A DNA stretch of 64,000 nt from Acetobacteraceae bacterium (lineage in GTDB: Bacteria > Pseudomonadota > Alphaproteobacteria > Acetobacterales > Acetobacteraceae), in NCBI GenBank assembly GCA_031291725.1, contig JARLIM010000015.1, positions 62,001-126,000 of the forward strand, read 5' to 3'. Under the pieces are notes generated by a model. That model was given only the letters and a program-made list of their open reading frames with translations. It was not told where the DNA came from and made no database searches. Made by a program: the position numbers and the translations under genes. This document shows, in pieces, positions 16,399 through 27,143 of this stretch (position 1 is its first letter; each line of letters starts with the position of its first letter).

Positions 16399-18638
16399 TT
16401 CCGCCGAGCCTTCTGCCCGCCCTTCCTGGACGGTTTTTCCGGCGTCTTGGCGAATTTCGGCGCTGACTGCTTCTTCAACGACGACCCACCACCCGGCGGT
16501 CGCGCCGCAAGCGGGGTGCCGCCGAGCAGATGGAAGATCAGCCCGCCGGTGATCGGGCTCGCCTCCGACAGGCGCGCCTCCACGTTCTGCGCCAAGTGAT
16601 ATACATGGCGGCTGCGTTTGCCCGACAGGGTTTGCGTCGCTTCGTCGAACATCCAGAAATCGTCCGGAAGGGAACCGATCGGCACGAGTCCCGAGGCTCC
16701 GTTCTCGATCACTGTGACGAAGAGGCCAAATCGCGTCACGCCCGAAATGCGTGCCGGGAACACAACGCCTTGCTTATCTGCCATGAAAGCAGCGAGGTAG
16801 CGGTCCACCGCATCGCGTTCGGCCAGCGTGGCGCGGCGTTCGGTGGCGGTGATGTGCTCGGCGCTGTCGGCAAACCGCGCCGCTTCCTCACCTGAAAGCC
16901 CATCCGGACCGAGCTTGAGGCCGGCGATCAGCGCACGATGCACCAGCAGATCGGCGTAGCGGCGGATCGGGCTGGTGAAATGGGCGTAGCGCATCAGCGC
17001 CAGACCGAAATGGCCGATATTCTCCGGGCTGTATTCCGCCTGAGACTGGCTGCGCAGCACAACCTCGTTGACCATCGGCGCTTCCACCCGGTCGGCCACT
17101 GTCTTGAGCACATGGTCGATGTCGCGCGGATGGATCTGGTTGCCGGGTGGCAGCGAGATGTCGAATTGCCGCAGGAATGTGCGCAGATTATCGAGCTTCT
17201 CATCCGATGGCGGCGCATGCACGCGATACATGCACGGACGGGCGAGGCGTTCGAGTTCCTCGGCGGCGCAGACATTGGCCAGCACCATGAACTCCTCGAT
17301 CAGCCGGTGGCTGTCCAGGCGCGGGCGCGGCGCGATGGAGGCAACCTTGCCATCCTCGCCGAGCACCACCTTGCGCTCCGGGATATCGAGATCAAGCGTG
17401 CCCCGCGCCACGCGGGCGGCGAGCAGTGCGCGGAAGGCGTCATACAGCGCGGGCAGCGGCAGATGGGTCTCGGTGCCGGCATCATGCACCTCCTGCACCT
17501 GTTCATAGGTCAGCCGGGCGGCGGAGCGCATCAGGCCGCGACCGAAGCGATGGCGTTGCTTCTGACCGGCTTTGTTGACGATCATCTCCACATAGAGACA
17601 GCCGCGATCTTCATCTGGCTTCAGGCTGCACCAGCCATTGGACAAATCCTCCGGCAGCATCGGCACGACGCGATCGGGGAAATAGCAGGAATTGCCGCGC
17701 AGCCAGGCATTGCGGTCCAACGCCGAATCCGCGCGAACGTAATGTGCCACATCGGCAATCGCCACGATCAGCCGGAAGCCGTCCGGGTGCGGTTCGGCAT
17801 AGACGGCATCATCGAAATCGCGTGCATCGGCACCGTCGATGGTCACCAGCGGAATCGGGCGCAGATCGTCGCGCTTGCCGAGCGGCACCCCTTTGGCACG
17901 GCGGGCTTCGGCCAGCGCATCGGGCGGGAATTCCTGCGGGATGTCGTGCATGGCGATCACCATCAGGCTGACCGCCTTGGCATCGCCCAATTTGCCCAGC
18001 CGCTCGATCACCCGCACCGGCTTGGGGCCAAGCCCCAGGCTGGGCAGCGGGTTGGCGAGCACGATATCGCCGGGCTCGGCGCCGTTCTCCTCCCCCAGCG
18101 GCACCACCCATTCCGCCTTGACCCGCTTATCCGTCGGCTCGATCCGCCCGCCGCGCGGATGGGCGCGGAAGATGCCGAGGATGCGGCCAGGGGCGTCGGT
18201 GAGGCGTTTGAGGGTGCGGCCTTCATATTTGCCGCCGCCAATCGGACGCAGACGGGCCAGCACACGCTCACCGGGGGCGAGTGCCGGGCGGCCTTTGGCT
18301 TCGGGGGCCATCAACACCAGCGGCGGCGGACCATCGGCCTGCCAGCCAACCGGGCGGGCGGTGGCTTCGCCGTCATGATCGATGCCGACCACCTGCACCA
18401 CCATCGCCTCGGGCAGACGACCGGGCGGGGTGAAGCGTTTGTGACCGGCGGGCGCCACCTCGCCTTCGGCGGCCAAAGACTTCAGCAGATCGCGCAACTC
18501 ATGGCGCTGTGCGACGCCGAGATTGAAATGCTGGCTGATCTCGCGCTTGCCCACCCGCCCCGGTGCCGAGGCGATGAATTGGCGCACCTCTTCACGCGAC
18601 GGCAGGTTGGGCGGCGCGTCGGATTTGCGCCGTTTCAT
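16395..18638 (-). CDS. rnr: Ribonuclease R
   Basis: A 747-residue 3'-5' exoribonuclease of the RNase II/R family that degrades structured RNA. The N-terminal region (1-60) is a helix-turn-helix-like domain, followed by cold-shock domains, the RNB catalytic domain with the Asp cluster GADARDFDDAVY, and the substrate-channel region SPIRRYADLLVHRALI. A C-terminal S1 domain (~640-715) and a basic tail (KPSRKGGQKARRK) complete the RNase R architecture. It starts 1 nt after topA ends and overlaps the S41 gene by 4 nt, so the three are probably co-transcribed. Confidence 0.96.
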   Translation of the reverse strand: MKRRKSDAPPNLPSREEVRQFIASAPGRVGKREISQHFNLGVAQRHELRDLLKSLAAEGEVAPAGHKRFTPPGRLPEAMVVQVVGIDHDGEATARPVGWQADGPPPLVLMAPEAKGRPALAPGERVLARLRPIGGGKYEGRTLKRLTDAPGRILGIFRAHPRGGRIEPTDKRVKAEWVVPLGEENGAEPGDIVLANPLPSLGLGPKPVRVIERLGKLGDAKAVSLMVIAMHDIPQEFPPDALAEARRAKGVPLGKRDDLRPIPLVTIDGADARDFDDAVYAEPHPDGFRLIVAIADVAHYVRADSALDRNAWLRGNSCYFPDRVVPMLPEDLSNGWCSLKPDEDRGCLYVEMIVNKAGQKQRHRFGRGLMRSAARLTYEQVQEVHDAGTETHLPLPALYDAFRALLAARVARGTLDLDIPERKVVLGEDGKVASIAPRPRLDSHRLIEEFMVLANVCAAEELERLARPCMYRVHAPPSDEKLDNLRTFLRQFDISLPPGNQIHPRDIDHVLKTVADRVEAPMVNEVVLRSQSQAEYSPENIGHFGLALMRYAHFTSPIRRYADLLVHRALIAGLKLGPDGLSGEEAARFADSAEHITATERRATLAERDAVDRYLAAFMADKQGVVFPARISGVTRFGLFVTVIENGASGLVPIGSLPDDFWMFDEATQTLSGKRSRHVYHLAQNVEARLSEASPITGGLIFHLLGGTPLAARPPGGGSSLKKQSAPKFAKTPEKPSRKGGQKARRK

Positions 18639-18639
18639 C

Positions 18640-21342
18640 TCAGCTTGCGGCCTTCTTGGCTGCGGGTTTCTTCGCCGGAGCCTTCTTGGCAGCAGGCGCC
18701 TTCTTGGCAGAAGCCGCCTTCTTGGCGGCAGGTGCTTTCGCCTCGGCCGCAGGTTTGTCTGCCTTCGGCGCCTTCACCGCCTTGGCCTTCGCGGGCGCTG
18801 CTTTTTTCTTCGCCCCCGGCTTGGCCTTCAACGCCTTGCCCTTCTCGGCGAGCAACGCCAGCGCATCGTCGAGCGAAATATCGTCCATCGACACATCGCG
18901 CGGCAGATTGGCCACGATCTGGCCATGCTGCACATATGGCCCGAAGCGGCCCTTGCGGACGATCACCGCCTCCTTGTCCTTCGGATGCACACCCAACGTG
19001 CGCACCGAGGCGAGTTTCTTGGCCAGCACATCGACGGCGCGGTTGAGACCGACGGCCAGAACGTCGTCATCCTTGTCGAGCGAGGCGAAGATGTTGGCCA
19101 TCTTCACATACGGCCCAAACCGCCCGATGCCTGCCTCGATCGGCTCTTTCAACTCCGGGTGAATGCCCACGATGCGCGGCAGCGAGAGCAGGCCGAGCGC
19201 CTGTTCCAGCGTGATCGTCTCGCCATCCATGCCTTTGGTGAGCGAGGTGCGGCGGGGCTTGACCTTGCTGCCCGGCTCCTGCTCGCCCTGCTGGGCATAC
19301 AGCCCATACGGGCCGCGACGGATGGTGATCTCCTCGCCGGTGGTCGGATGGGTGCCGAGATTGCGCATCCCCTCCTTCAGCGTGGCCGATGCCTCGTCCT
19401 CGCCACCATCGACTGCCAGCCTGCGGGTGAAGGAGCAATCCGGGTAGTTCGAGCAGCCGATGAACGAGCCATGCCGCCCCAGACGCAGCCCAAGCCGCCC
19501 CTTGCCGCAGGACGGGCACACGCGCGGGTCGGTGCCGTCCTCACGGGCGGGGAAGAAATGCGGGCCGAGCTCCTCATCCAGCGCGTCGATGACGTTGGAG
19601 ATCTTCAGGTCTTTGGTCTCGGCGATCGCCGCCGAGAAATCCCGCCAGAAGGCATGCATCACCGCGCGCCAATCGGCCTTGCCCGCCGAAATCTCGTCGA
19701 GCTGATCTTCCAGCCCGGCGGTGAAGCCGGTGTCGACATAGCGTTCGAAGAAGCTGGTCAGAAAGGCGGTGACGAGGCGGCCGCGGTCTTCCGGCACGAA
19801 GCGACGCTTGTCGATTTTGACGTAGTTGCGGTCCTGCAGCACCGAGATGATCGAGGCATAGGTGGAAGGGCGGCCAATGCCGAGTTCTTCCATCTTCTTG
19901 ACCAGGCTGGCTTCCGAATAGCGCGGCGGCGGCTGGGTGAAATGCTGCTCGGCGGCGACGGATTTGGTGGCCACCGCATCGTGCTCGCTCATCGGCGGCA
20001 ACATGCGGTTGTCGTCGTCGTCCTTTCCGGTGGCGTTCTCGTCCACTTCTTCGCGATAGAGCTTGAGGAAGCCGTCAAAGGCGACAATCGAGCCATTGGC
20101 GCGCAGCACCGGCGATGTCGGGTTTTTCGGCTCGGCGAGGTCCACAGCGACCTGATCCAGCTCTGCCGCCGCCATCTGCGAGGCACAGGCGCGCTTCCAG
20201 ATCAGCTCATACATCCGGCGCTGATCATGCGACAGATGCCGCGCGACATCGTCCGGCGTGCGGGTGATGTCGGTCGGGCGGATGGCTTCGTGCGCCTCCT
20301 GGGCGTTCTTGGCCTTGGATGTGTATTCGCGCGGCTGGGCCGGGACGTAATTGGGGCCGAAGCTGTCACGCACATGGCCGCGAATGGAGTCGATGGCTTC
20401 GCGTGCCATCGAAACACCATCGGTTCGCATATAGGTGATCAACCCGACCGTATCGCCGTCGATATCGACACCTTCATAAAGCTGCTGCGCCAGACGCATG
20501 ATCTGCTGGGCGGACAGGCCGAGCTTGCGTGAGGCGTCCTGTTGCAGGGTGGAGGTGGTGAAGGGCGGTGGCGGGTTGCGGCGGACGCGCTTGCGTTCCA
20601 CCGACTGCACGGCAAGCTTGGCGGCCTGCACCTGGGCGCGGGCGGCTTCGGCCTTGTCCTGGTTGGGCAGATCGAATTGATCGAGCTTGCGGCCATCCAG
20701 ATGCGTCAGCCGGGCGGCGAAGGGCGCGCCGGCGGGGGTGGCGAGGGCAGCTTCGACGGACCAGTATTCGCGGGTTTTGAAGACCTCGATCTCCGCCTCG
20801 CGTTCGCAGATCAGCCGCAGGGCGACGGATTGCACCCGGCCGGCCGATTTGCTGCCCGGCAGCTTGCGCCACAGCACGGGGGAGAGGTTGAAGCCCACCA
20901 GATAATCCAGTGCGCGACGGGCCATATAGGCCTCGATCAGCGGCTGATCGAGCGCGCGCGGATGGTCCATCGCATAGCGGATGGCGCTGCGGGTGATCTC
21001 GTTGAAGGTGATGCGCTGAACGTCGATGCCTTTGAGGAGTTTCTTCTCCTCCAGCATCGCGCGCACATGCCACGAGATTGCTTCGCCCTCGCGATCCGGG
21101 TCAGTGGCGAGATAGAGGGTTTTGCTGCCCTTGAGCGCCTTGGCGATGGCGGCCATCTGGCGCTGGCCACGCTCATCGGCGGCCCAATCCATCGCGAAAT
21201 CTTCCTCGGGGCGCACGGAGCCGTCTTTCGGCGGCAAATCGCGTACGTGTCCGAAGCTCGCCAGCACGGTGAAACCGCCGCCGAGATATTTGTTGATCGT
21301 TTTGGCTTTCGCCGGGGATTCGACAACGACAACGTCGGTCAT
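18640..21342 (-). CDS. topA: DNA topoisomerase I
   Basis: A 900-residue type IA topoisomerase that relaxes negative supercoils. The Toprim domain shows VVVESPAKAKTINKYLG and DPDREGEAISWHV; the catalytic Tyr is in GLITYMRTDGVSMA. One C4 zinc-finger-like module is seen (CPSCGKGRLGLRLGRHGSF followed by IGCSNYPDC), then further topo C-terminal repeats (GRFGPYVKMANI, KGRFGPYVQHGQI). The last ~65 residues are a low-complexity Lys-Ala-Pro tail resembling histone H1, likely to bind DNA non-specifically. Its ATG overlaps dprA's TGA by 4 nt, and rnr follows at 1 nt. Confidence 0.97.
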   Translation of the reverse strand: MTDVVVVESPAKAKTINKYLGGGFTVLASFGHVRDLPPKDGSVRPEEDFAMDWAADERGQRQMAAIAKALKGSKTLYLATDPDREGEAISWHVRAMLEEKKLLKGIDVQRITFNEITRSAIRYAMDHPRALDQPLIEAYMARRALDYLVGFNLSPVLWRKLPGSKSAGRVQSVALRLICEREAEIEVFKTREYWSVEAALATPAGAPFAARLTHLDGRKLDQFDLPNQDKAEAARAQVQAAKLAVQSVERKRVRRNPPPPFTTSTLQQDASRKLGLSAQQIMRLAQQLYEGVDIDGDTVGLITYMRTDGVSMAREAIDSIRGHVRDSFGPNYVPAQPREYTSKAKNAQEAHEAIRPTDITRTPDDVARHLSHDQRRMYELIWKRACASQMAAAELDQVAVDLAEPKNPTSPVLRANGSIVAFDGFLKLYREEVDENATGKDDDDNRMLPPMSEHDAVATKSVAAEQHFTQPPPRYSEASLVKKMEELGIGRPSTYASIISVLQDRNYVKIDKRRFVPEDRGRLVTAFLTSFFERYVDTGFTAGLEDQLDEISAGKADWRAVMHAFWRDFSAAIAETKDLKISNVIDALDEELGPHFFPAREDGTDPRVCPSCGKGRLGLRLGRHGSFIGCSNYPDCSFTRRLAVDGGEDEASATLKEGMRNLGTHPTTGEEITIRRGPYGLYAQQGEQEPGSKVKPRRTSLTKGMDGETITLEQALGLLSLPRIVGIHPELKEPIEAGIGRFGPYVKMANIFASLDKDDDVLAVGLNRAVDVLAKKLASVRTLGVHPKDKEAVIVRKGRFGPYVQHGQIVANLPRDVSMDDISLDDALALLAEKGKALKAKPGAKKKAAPAKAKAVKAPKADKPAAEAKAPAAKKAASAKKAPAAKKAPAKKPAAKKAAS
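18655..18850 (-). repeat. Low-complexity coding repeat (AAK/KKA) in topA tail
   Basis: Degenerate GCC/AAG-rich codon repeats encode alternating Ala, Lys and Pro units (AKKA, APAKK). This is internal to topA and is likely prone to slippage and length variation between strains. Confidence 0.7.
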
Positions 21343-22481
21343 GTGCTGGTCACGCTCAACTGCCCTGGTGACAGCAGGGCGACCCGGCTGCCAGGCAGAG
21401 CCTCGACACGTCCCGCCAACTCAAGGTCCAGCAGGGCAGCCCGGACCTCAGGTGCCGAGAACTGGCAGTGCGCGATCAGATCGTCAACTGCGGTTGGTAC
21501 GGGGGAGAGCAAAGCAGTGACCGCTGCGACGGCCTGCGGAGGCGCGAAATCGGCAATTTCCGGCGGTCTGGGGCGGGGTGCCTGGGTTTCACGGGCGAAA
21601 AGCGGGTCGCGTGAAATTCCTTCGAGTTTCGGATGCGGCGGCAGATTGGCAATCACATCGTCGGCTGTCTCCACCATCTGCGCGCCCTGTTTGATCAGCC
21701 AGTTCGAGCCGTGGCAGCGCGCATCCAGCGGCGAGCCGGGGACGGAAAACAGCTCGCGCCCCTCTTCCTGCGCCAGCCGGGCGGTGATCAGGCTGCCGGA
21801 GCGGAAGGCGGCTTCCACCACCACCACGCCCAGCGAAAGCCCGGCAATGACCCGGTTGCGGCGCGGAAAATGCCGGGCCTGCGGGGCGGTGCCGAGGGGG
21901 GCTTCGGCGACCACCAGCCCGCGTTCGGCAATCTCGGCCAACAAATCCGCGTGTTCGGGCGGATAGGGGCGGTCGAGCCCGCCGGCGATGCAGGCAATCG
22001 TCTCCCCGGTCTTGAGCGCCCCACGGTGGGCGGCGGCATCGATCCCGCGTGCCAGGCCGGAGACCACCGCCAGCCCGCGCCCGGCAAGGTCGCCCGACAA
22101 TTCCGCGGCAAAGCGCATGCCGTTGGCCGAGGCGTTGCGGGCACCGACCAACGCCACGCCGGTGCGCGAGAAATATTCGGTATTGCCCAGCACGGCGATG
22201 GCGGGTGGGGCGTCGTTGAGCAGAGCGAGCAGCGGCGGATAATCCGGCGTGTCGACGAACAGGAAATGCCCGCCGAGTCGCGCCACCGCCGCCATCTCCC
22301 GCTGCACGCTGCCGAGGCTGGGCGTGTCGAGCGGCTGGCTGCGTCCGGCGCGGCTGGCGATGGCGGGCAATTCGGCCAAAGCTGCCTCGGCACTGCCGAA
22401 ACGCTGCATCAGCCGACGATACAGGATCGGCCCCACCCCGGTCGTGCGCGCCAGTCGCAGACGGGTGGGGCCATCCTTCAT
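21339..22481 (-). CDS. dprA: DNA-processing protein DprA
   Basis: A 380-residue DprA, which loads RecA on incoming single-stranded DNA during natural transformation. The start [21 protein letters not shown] is chosen because its ATG overlaps the plsY stop (ATGA); a longer frame would add 69 residues antisense-like in character. The Rossmann-like core shows [38 protein letters not shown] and [20 protein letters not shown], all characteristic, plus [23 protein letters not shown]-terminal winged-helix domain (~315-370) is present. It overlaps topA by 4 nt. Confidence 0.96.
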   Translation of the reverse strand: MKDGPTRLRLARTTGVGPILYRRLMQRFGSAEAALAELPAIASRAGRSQPLDTPSLGSVQREMAAVARLGGHFLFVDTPDYPPLLALLNDAPPAIAVLGNTEYFSRTGVALVGARNASANGMRFAAELSGDLAGRGLAVVSGLARGIDAAAHRGALKTGETIACIAGGLDRPYPPEHADLLAEIAERGLVVAEAPLGTAPQARHFPRRNRVIAGLSLGVVVVEAAFRSGSLITARLAQEEGRELFSVPGSPLDARCHGSNWLIKQGAQMVETADDVIANLPPHPKLEGISRDPLFARETQAPRPRPPEIADFAPPQAVAAVTALLSPVPTAVDDLIAHCQFSAPEVRAALLDLELAGRVEALPGSRVALLSPGQLSVTST

Positions 22482-23068
22482 GACTTTTGGCCGATCCGCG
22501 GCTCCGTGCCCGCCAGCAGGCGGCGTATATTGGCGTGGTGTTTGATCCAGACCAGGACTGCGATCATCGCCGCCAATTCCACCCGATCCGTGCGGCCATC
22601 GATCAGCCAGATCAGCAAGGGGGCGGCCGCACAGGCGGTCAACGCGGCGGCCGAGGAGATTTTCACCAGCCGCGCCATGACAATCCACACCACGCCCGCC
22701 GCCAACCCGGCGAGGGGGGAGGCTGAGATCAGCACGCCGAAGCCGGTGGCGACGCCCTTGCCGCCTTTGAATTTCAGCCAGACCGGGAAGAGATGCCCCA
22801 GCACCGCCGCCAATCCGCCCACCAGCGCACCGAGCGGGCCGAGCGAGATGCCGATCAACACCGCCGCCGCCCCCTTGAGCGCATCGAGCAGCAACGTCGC
22901 CGCCGCCAGCCCCTTGCGGCCGGTGCGCAACACGTTGGTCGCGCCGATATTGCCGGAGCCGATTTTGCGAATATCGCCAATCCCGGCCATCGCCGTCACG
23001 ATCAGCCCGAACGGGATGGCGCCGAGCAGATAGCCCGTCACCGCCGCCACGATCATCGCCCTATCCAT
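22478..23068 (-). CDS. plsY: Glycerol-3-phosphate acyltransferase PlsY
   Basis: A 196-residue membrane acyltransferase that uses acyl-phosphate to acylate glycerol-3-phosphate, the first step of phospholipid synthesis. Signatures are the three conserved loops [32 protein letters not shown] and the late [17 protein letters not shown]. About five to seven hydrophobic helices are visible. The start shown ([20 protein letters not shown]) overlaps pyrC by 8 nt; an ATG four codons later has a slightly better SD-like AGGG before it, so the start is ambiguous by four residues. Confidence 0.96.
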   Translation of the reverse strand: MDRAMIVAAVTGYLLGAIPFGLIVTAMAGIGDIRKIGSGNIGATNVLRTGRKGLAAATLLLDALKGAAAVLIGISLGPLGALVGGLAAVLGHLFPVWLKFKGGKGVATGFGVLISASPLAGLAAGVVWIVMARLVKISSAAALTACAAAPLLIWLIDGRTDRVELAAMIAVLVWIKHHANIRRLLAGTEPRIGQKS

Positions 23069-24335
23069 GGACGCGGCGTCCAGCCTTCCAGGTGCCCGCC
23101 ACCCGGCCTTCCAGCGCCCGCCCGTCGAACGGCGAGTTCTGCGCCTTGCCGGGCAGGGTGCCGACATTGACCTGCCAGACCCGCTCCAGATCGAACAGAC
23201 ACAAATCCGCCGCCGCCCCCTTGGCCAAGCGCCCAGCCTCGGCGCCGAGCAGACGGGCAGGGGCCGCGGTGAGCAGTTCCAGCACGCGCAGCAGCGGCAG
23301 ATGTCCGCCGTGGAATTGTGCCAGCGTCACGCCGAGCAGCGTCGCCAGCCCGGTGCCGCCGGCTGCCGCCTGAGCGAAGGGCAGGCGTTTGTCATCCGGG
23401 TCGCGCGGCTGATGGTCGGAGGCGATGGCGTCGATCGTGCCATCGGCAAGCCCAGCCAGCACCGCCAGCCGGTCGGCCTCGGTGCGCAGCGGCGGGGAGA
23501 GCTTGGCGTAGGTGCGATAATCGCCGATCGCCGTCTCGTTGAGGTCGAAATAGGGCGGGGCGGTATCGCATGTGACTTTGATGCCACGCGCCTTCGCCCG
23601 CCGGATCACGTCCAGAGCTTCGCCGGTGGAGATATGGGCGAAATGCACCGCACCGCCGGTCATCTCGGCCAGCCGCACATCGCGCGCCACGATGATCGCC
23701 TCCGCCGCTGCCGGAATGCCGGGCAGGCCGAGGCGGGTGGAGAGCTCGCCCTGCGTCGCCGCCCCGCCTTGCGCCAATTCCGGATCTTCCGGGTGCTGCA
23801 CGATCATCGCGCCGAAGCCCGACGCATAGGACAGCGCCAAGCGCATCAGACGGCTGGAGCCGATCGCCCGCGCTCCATCGGTGAACGCCACCGCCCCGGC
23901 TTCCCGCAACAGGCCGTATTCGGAAATCTCCTCGCCCAGACAGCCGCGTGTGGCCGCGCCATAGGGGATGATGGTGATCCGCCCGGTCTCCTCGCCGCGC
24001 GCCCGCAACAACTGCACCAGCGCCGGGTCATCGATGGCGGGCGCACTGTCCGGCATGGCGGCAACCGTGGTGATGCCACCGGCAGAGGCTGCCAGGGCGG
24101 CGGAGGCAATCGTCTCGCGATATTCGCCGCCCGGCTCGCCGAGTTCGACGCGCATATCGACCAGACCGGGGCAGAGCACGCCGCCATTGCCATCGACGAC
24201 CGGCACGCCCTCCGGCCGCCCGAGCGCGTCTCCGAAATCGGCGATGCGGCCGGATGTCACCAGCAGCGCGCCGTGCTGATCCAGCCCGGTTGCCGGGTCG
24301 ATCAGACGGACATTTTCGATCAGAACATCAGACAT
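23061..24335 (-). CDS. Dihydroorotase-like protein lacking the metal-binding HxH (probable non-catalytic PyrC/PyrX)
   Basis: A 424-residue amidohydrolase-fold protein directly downstream of pyrB (8-nt overlap). It aligns with type I dihydroorotases ([75 protein letters not shown]). In place of DxHVHLREPG it has [10 protein letters not shown]: both zinc-binding His are lost (Arg62, Glu64), and the TPHH loop reads TAPPYF. Several other His remain. Inactive DHOase homologues that pair structurally with PyrB (the PyrC'/PyrX type of Pseudomonas) have just this pattern, so it is probably an assembly subunit of aspartate transcarbamoylase. An active dihydroorotase should then exist elsewhere in the genome. 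Confidence 0.88.
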   Translation of the reverse strand: MSDVLIENVRLIDPATGLDQHGALLVTSGRIADFGDALGRPEGVPVVDGNGGVLCPGLVDMRVELGEPGGEYRETIASAALAASAGGITTVAAMPDSAPAIDDPALVQLLRARGEETGRITIIPYGAATRGCLGEEISEYGLLREAGAVAFTDGARAIGSSRLMRLALSYASGFGAMIVQHPEDPELAQGGAATQGELSTRLGLPGIPAAAEAIIVARDVRLAEMTGGAVHFAHISTGEALDVIRRAKARGIKVTCDTAPPYFDLNETAIGDYRTYAKLSPPLRTEADRLAVLAGLADGTIDAIASDHQPRDPDDKRLPFAQAAAGGTGLATLLGVTLAQFHGGHLPLLRVLELLTAAPARLLGAEAGRLAKGAAADLCLFDLERVWQVNVGTLPGKAQNSPFDGRALEGRVAGTWKAGRRVHG

Positions 24336-25284
24336 TGCGGCGGCTTTCGCGCGAGAGGATGTCGAGCACGGCCATGCGCACCGCAACCCCCATTTCCACC
24401 TGTTCCTTGATCACCGAGCGCACCGGATCGTCGGCCACCGCCGAGTCGATCTCCACGCCCCGGTTCATCGGCCCCGGATGCATGATGATCGCATCTTTCT
24501 TCGCATTGCCGAGCTTTTCGAAATCCAGCCCGTAAAAGCGGAAATACTCACGTGCGGACGGCACCAGACCGCCCGACATCCGCTCGCGTTGCAGGCGCAG
24601 CATCATCACCACGTCAGCACCCGCGATGCCCTTGGTCATGTCGTGGAACACCTCCACGCCGAGGCGCGCGCATTCCGCCGGAATGAGCGTCTTCGGCCCG
24701 ACCACCCGCACAATCGCCCCCATGGCCGAGAGCAGATGAATGTTCGAGCGGGCGACGCGGGAATGCAGCACGTCACCACAGATCGCCACGATCAGCCCTT
24801 GCAGGCGGCCTTTGCGGCGACGGATGGTGAGGGCATCGAGCAGCGCCTGTGTCGGGTGCTCATGCGTGCCGTCTCCGGCATTGATCACCGCGGCATCGAC
24901 CTTCTGCGCCAGCAAATTCGGCGCACCCGATTGCGCGTGGCGCACCACCAGCAGGTCGCACATCATCGCGTTCAGCGTGGCGGCGGTATCGAGCAGGGTC
25001 TCGCCCTTGTTCACCGAGGAATTGGAGACCGACATATTGATCACATCCGCCCCCAGGCGCTTGCCGGCCAGTTCGAAACTGGTGCGGGTGCGGGTGCTGT
25101 CCTCGAAGAACAGATTGATCAATGTCCGCCCGCGCAGCAGATCGCGCTGGGTTTTGCCGGAACGGTTGAGGAGCACATAGCTCTCGGCCAGATCGAGCAT
25201 CATCTCGATCTGCGGCGGGTGCATCCCCTCGATTTGCAACAGATGCCGGTGGGAGGCGGTCACGGCGATTCCTTCATGCTCCAT
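24328..25284 (-). CDS. pyrB: Aspartate carbamoyltransferase catalytic subunit
   Basis: A 318-residue enzyme joining carbamoyl phosphate to aspartate, the committed step of pyrimidine synthesis. Carbamoyl-phosphate residues are in [33 protein letters not shown] and [15 protein letters not shown] are the other family signatures. Length is typical. The ATG at 25284 gives a normal N-terminus, but a GTG at 25263 has a good AAGGA spaced 7 nt before it and may be the real start (311 residues). It heads the pyrB-pyrC-plsY-dprA-topA-rnr run and is divergent from trpG. No PyrI is nearby. Confidence 0.97.
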   Translation of the reverse strand: MEHEGIAVTASHRHLLQIEGMHPPQIEMMLDLAESYVLLNRSGKTQRDLLRGRTLINLFFEDSTRTRTSFELAGKRLGADVINMSVSNSSVNKGETLLDTAATLNAMMCDLLVVRHAQSGAPNLLAQKVDAAVINAGDGTHEHPTQALLDALTIRRRKGRLQGLIVAICGDVLHSRVARSNIHLLSAMGAIVRVVGPKTLIPAECARLGVEVFHDMTKGIAGADVVMMLRLQRERMSGGLVPSAREYFRFYGLDFEKLGNAKKDAIIMHPGPMNRGVEIDSAVADDPVRSVIKEQVEMGVAVRMAVLDILSRESRRNV

Positions 25285-25521
25285 CCAATCGAGTGACGTG
25301 CCACACGGCGGGGTGTGGGCGCAATATGGGGGAATGCGGAGATGGGCAGATGTGGGGGGATGCGGCCAAATCCGCGATGGAGTTCGGCTCTTCGTGCCGC
25401 AAGCACGGTCGCACCACCCGACAGCTTGTCATGCCCCTCCTCGCTGGACGCCAACCATTGTGCGGTGCCATAACAGCGCGATGTGATGCAAAGCGCGGTC
25501 TGCGCGTGCGGGTAAGGCAAG

Positions 25522-26133
25522 ATGATCCTCCTGATCGACAATTATGACAGCTTCACCTTCAACCTCGTCCATTTCCTGGGTGATCTGGGCGCGCGTTGCG
25601 ATGTGGTGCGCAACGACAAGATCACCGTCGAGGAGGCCATCGCCCGTGCGCCGGAAGCCATCGTGCTCTCGCCCGGCCCCTGCACGCCCAACGAGGCAGG
25701 CATCTGTCTGGATCTGATCGCCGCCGCCGCAGGTAAAATTCCGCTCTTTGGCGTCTGCCTCGGCCATCAGGCGATGGGCCAGGTGTTCGGCGGCGATGTC
25801 ATCCGCGCGCCCAAGCCGATGCATGGCAAGGTCAGCCCGGTCTTCCACGACGGCAAGGGCGTCTTTGCCGGTCTGCCCAACCCGTTCGGCGCCACGCGCT
25901 ATCACTCGCTCACCGTCGATCCCGACACGCTGCCCGATTGCCTTGAAGCCACCGCCTGGACCGAAGACGGCATCATCATGGGGCTGCAACATCGCACGCT
26001 GCCGGTGCATGGCGTGCAGTTCCACCCCGAAAGCATCGCCAGCGAGCACGGCCATCAGATACTTCAGAATTTCCTTAACATTGCGCGTGGCAGCAACAGC
26101 CCGGCACGCCCGTCTCAGGTGAAGGCAGCCTGA
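25522..26133 (+). CDS. trpG: Anthranilate synthase amidotransferase component TrpG
   Basis: A 203-residue class I glutamine amidotransferase that supplies ammonia to TrpE for anthranilate synthesis; many TrpG also serve aminodeoxychorismate synthase. Signatures are [32 protein letters not shown], the nucleophile Cys in [16 protein letters not shown], and the C-terminal His-x-Glu in [19 protein letters not shown] precedes the ATG. Its TGA overlaps the trpD ATG by one base. trpE is not in the window. No Trp-codon leader peptide or attenuator was seen upstream. Confidence 0.97.
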   Translation: MILLIDNYDSFTFNLVHFLGDLGARCDVVRNDKITVEEAIARAPEAIVLSPGPCTPNEAGICLDLIAAAAGKIPLFGVCLGHQAMGQVFGGDVIRAPKPMHGKVSPVFHDGKGVFAGLPNPFGATRYHSLTVDPDTLPDCLEATAWTEDGIIMGLQHRTLPVHGVQFHPESIASEHGHQILQNFLNIARGSNSPARPSQVKAA

Positions 26134-27143
26134 TGAGCGGCAATCTCAAACCCGTCCTCGCCCGCCTCGCGCAGGCGGAGACGCTGAATTCCGCTGAGGC
26201 GGAGGAGGCGTTCGGCATCATCATGGCCGGTGAGGCGACGCCCGCGCAGATTGCCGGATTGCTGATGGCCATGCGGGTGCGGGGAGAGACGGTGGCCGAG
26301 ATGACCGGGGCCGTGCAGGCGATGCGCGCACGGATGACCGCCATCGAGGCGCCTGAGGGGGCGATCGATGTGGTCGGCACCGGCGGTGATGGGGCTGGCA
26401 CCTACAACGTCTCCACCGCCGTCACCTTCGTGTTGGCAGGGCTCGGCGTGCCGGTGGCCAAGCACGGCAATCGGGCGCTGTCCTCGCGTTCTGGGGCGGC
26501 GGATGTGCTGAGCAGCCTGGGCGTGAATGTCGATGTGGCGCTGGACCGGCTGGCCGATATCCTGCTGCGCACCCATTGCGTCTTTCTGTTCGCGCCGCGC
26601 CATCACGCAGCACTGCGCCATGCCGCCGGTGTGCGGGTGGAGCTCGGCACGCGGACGATTTTCAATCTGCTGGGGCCGATGGCCAATCCGGCCCGCGTGA
26701 AGCGGCAATTGACCGGGTTCTATGACGCGCGCTGGCTGCGCCCTGCGGCGGAGACGCTGCGCAATCTAGGCACCACGGATGCGTGGCTCGTCCATGGTCA
26801 AGGACTCGATGAACTGACGCTGGCCGGGGAAAATCAGGTCGTCAGCCTGCATGATGGCAACATCGTTGAATTCATCCTCACGCCCGAGGATGTCGGCCTG
26901 CCGCGTGCGCCGATCTCCGCCATTGTGGGGGGGGATGCCGAGTATAACGCCGCAGCCCTGCGCGCGCTGCTCGCCGGACAGCCCTCGGCCTATCGCGACA
27001 CCGTGCTGTTCAATGCCGGGGCCGCCTTGGTGGTGGCCGGCCGTGCTGCCACCGTCCAGGAAGGTGTGATCCAGGCCGCACATTCCATCGATTCCGGCGC
27101 GGCGCAGGCCGCCCTTGCAGCCTTGATCCGGGAAACCGCATGA
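26133..27143 (+). CDS. trpD: Anthranilate phosphoribosyltransferase
   Basis: A 336-residue enzyme transferring the phosphoribosyl group of PRPP to anthranilate. The PRPP-binding loop is [19 protein letters not shown], with [17 protein letters not shown] and [20 protein letters not shown] downstream, all family signatures; [16 protein letters not shown] is the usual hinge region. Length is normal. It overlaps trpG by one base and trpC by four, so the three enzymes are translationally coupled in pathway order. Confidence 0.97.
   Translation: MSGNLKPVLARLAQAETLNSAEAEEAFGIIMAGEATPAQIAGLLMAMRVRGETVAEMTGAVQAMRARMTAIEAPEGAIDVVGTGGDGAGTYNVSTAVTFVLAGLGVPVAKHGNRALSSRSGAADVLSSLGVNVDVALDRLADILLRTHCVFLFAPRHHAALRHAAGVRVELGTRTIFNLLGPMANPARVKRQLTGFYDARWLRPAAETLRNLGTTDAWLVHGQGLDELTLAGENQVVSLHDGNIVEFILTPEDVGLPRAPISAIVGGDAEYNAAALRALLAGQPSAYRDTVLFNAGAALVVAGRAATVQEGVIQAAHSIDSGAAQAALAALIRETA

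Noticed and set aside
16938-20532. Long plus-strand frames opposite rnr and topA
   Set aside because: Compositionally abnormal antisense frames over conserved genes; no start signal or family match.
23061-24335. Lys-to-Arg change at ATRGCLG in the dihydroorotase-like protein as proof of inactivity
   Set aside because: Type I dihydroorotases can use an Asp as bridging ligand instead of carboxylated Lys, so this position is not diagnostic; the loss of HxH is the better evidence.
25285-25521. Possible trp attenuator upstream of trpG
   Set aside because: No leader ORF with tandem Trp codons and no alternative hairpins could be seen.
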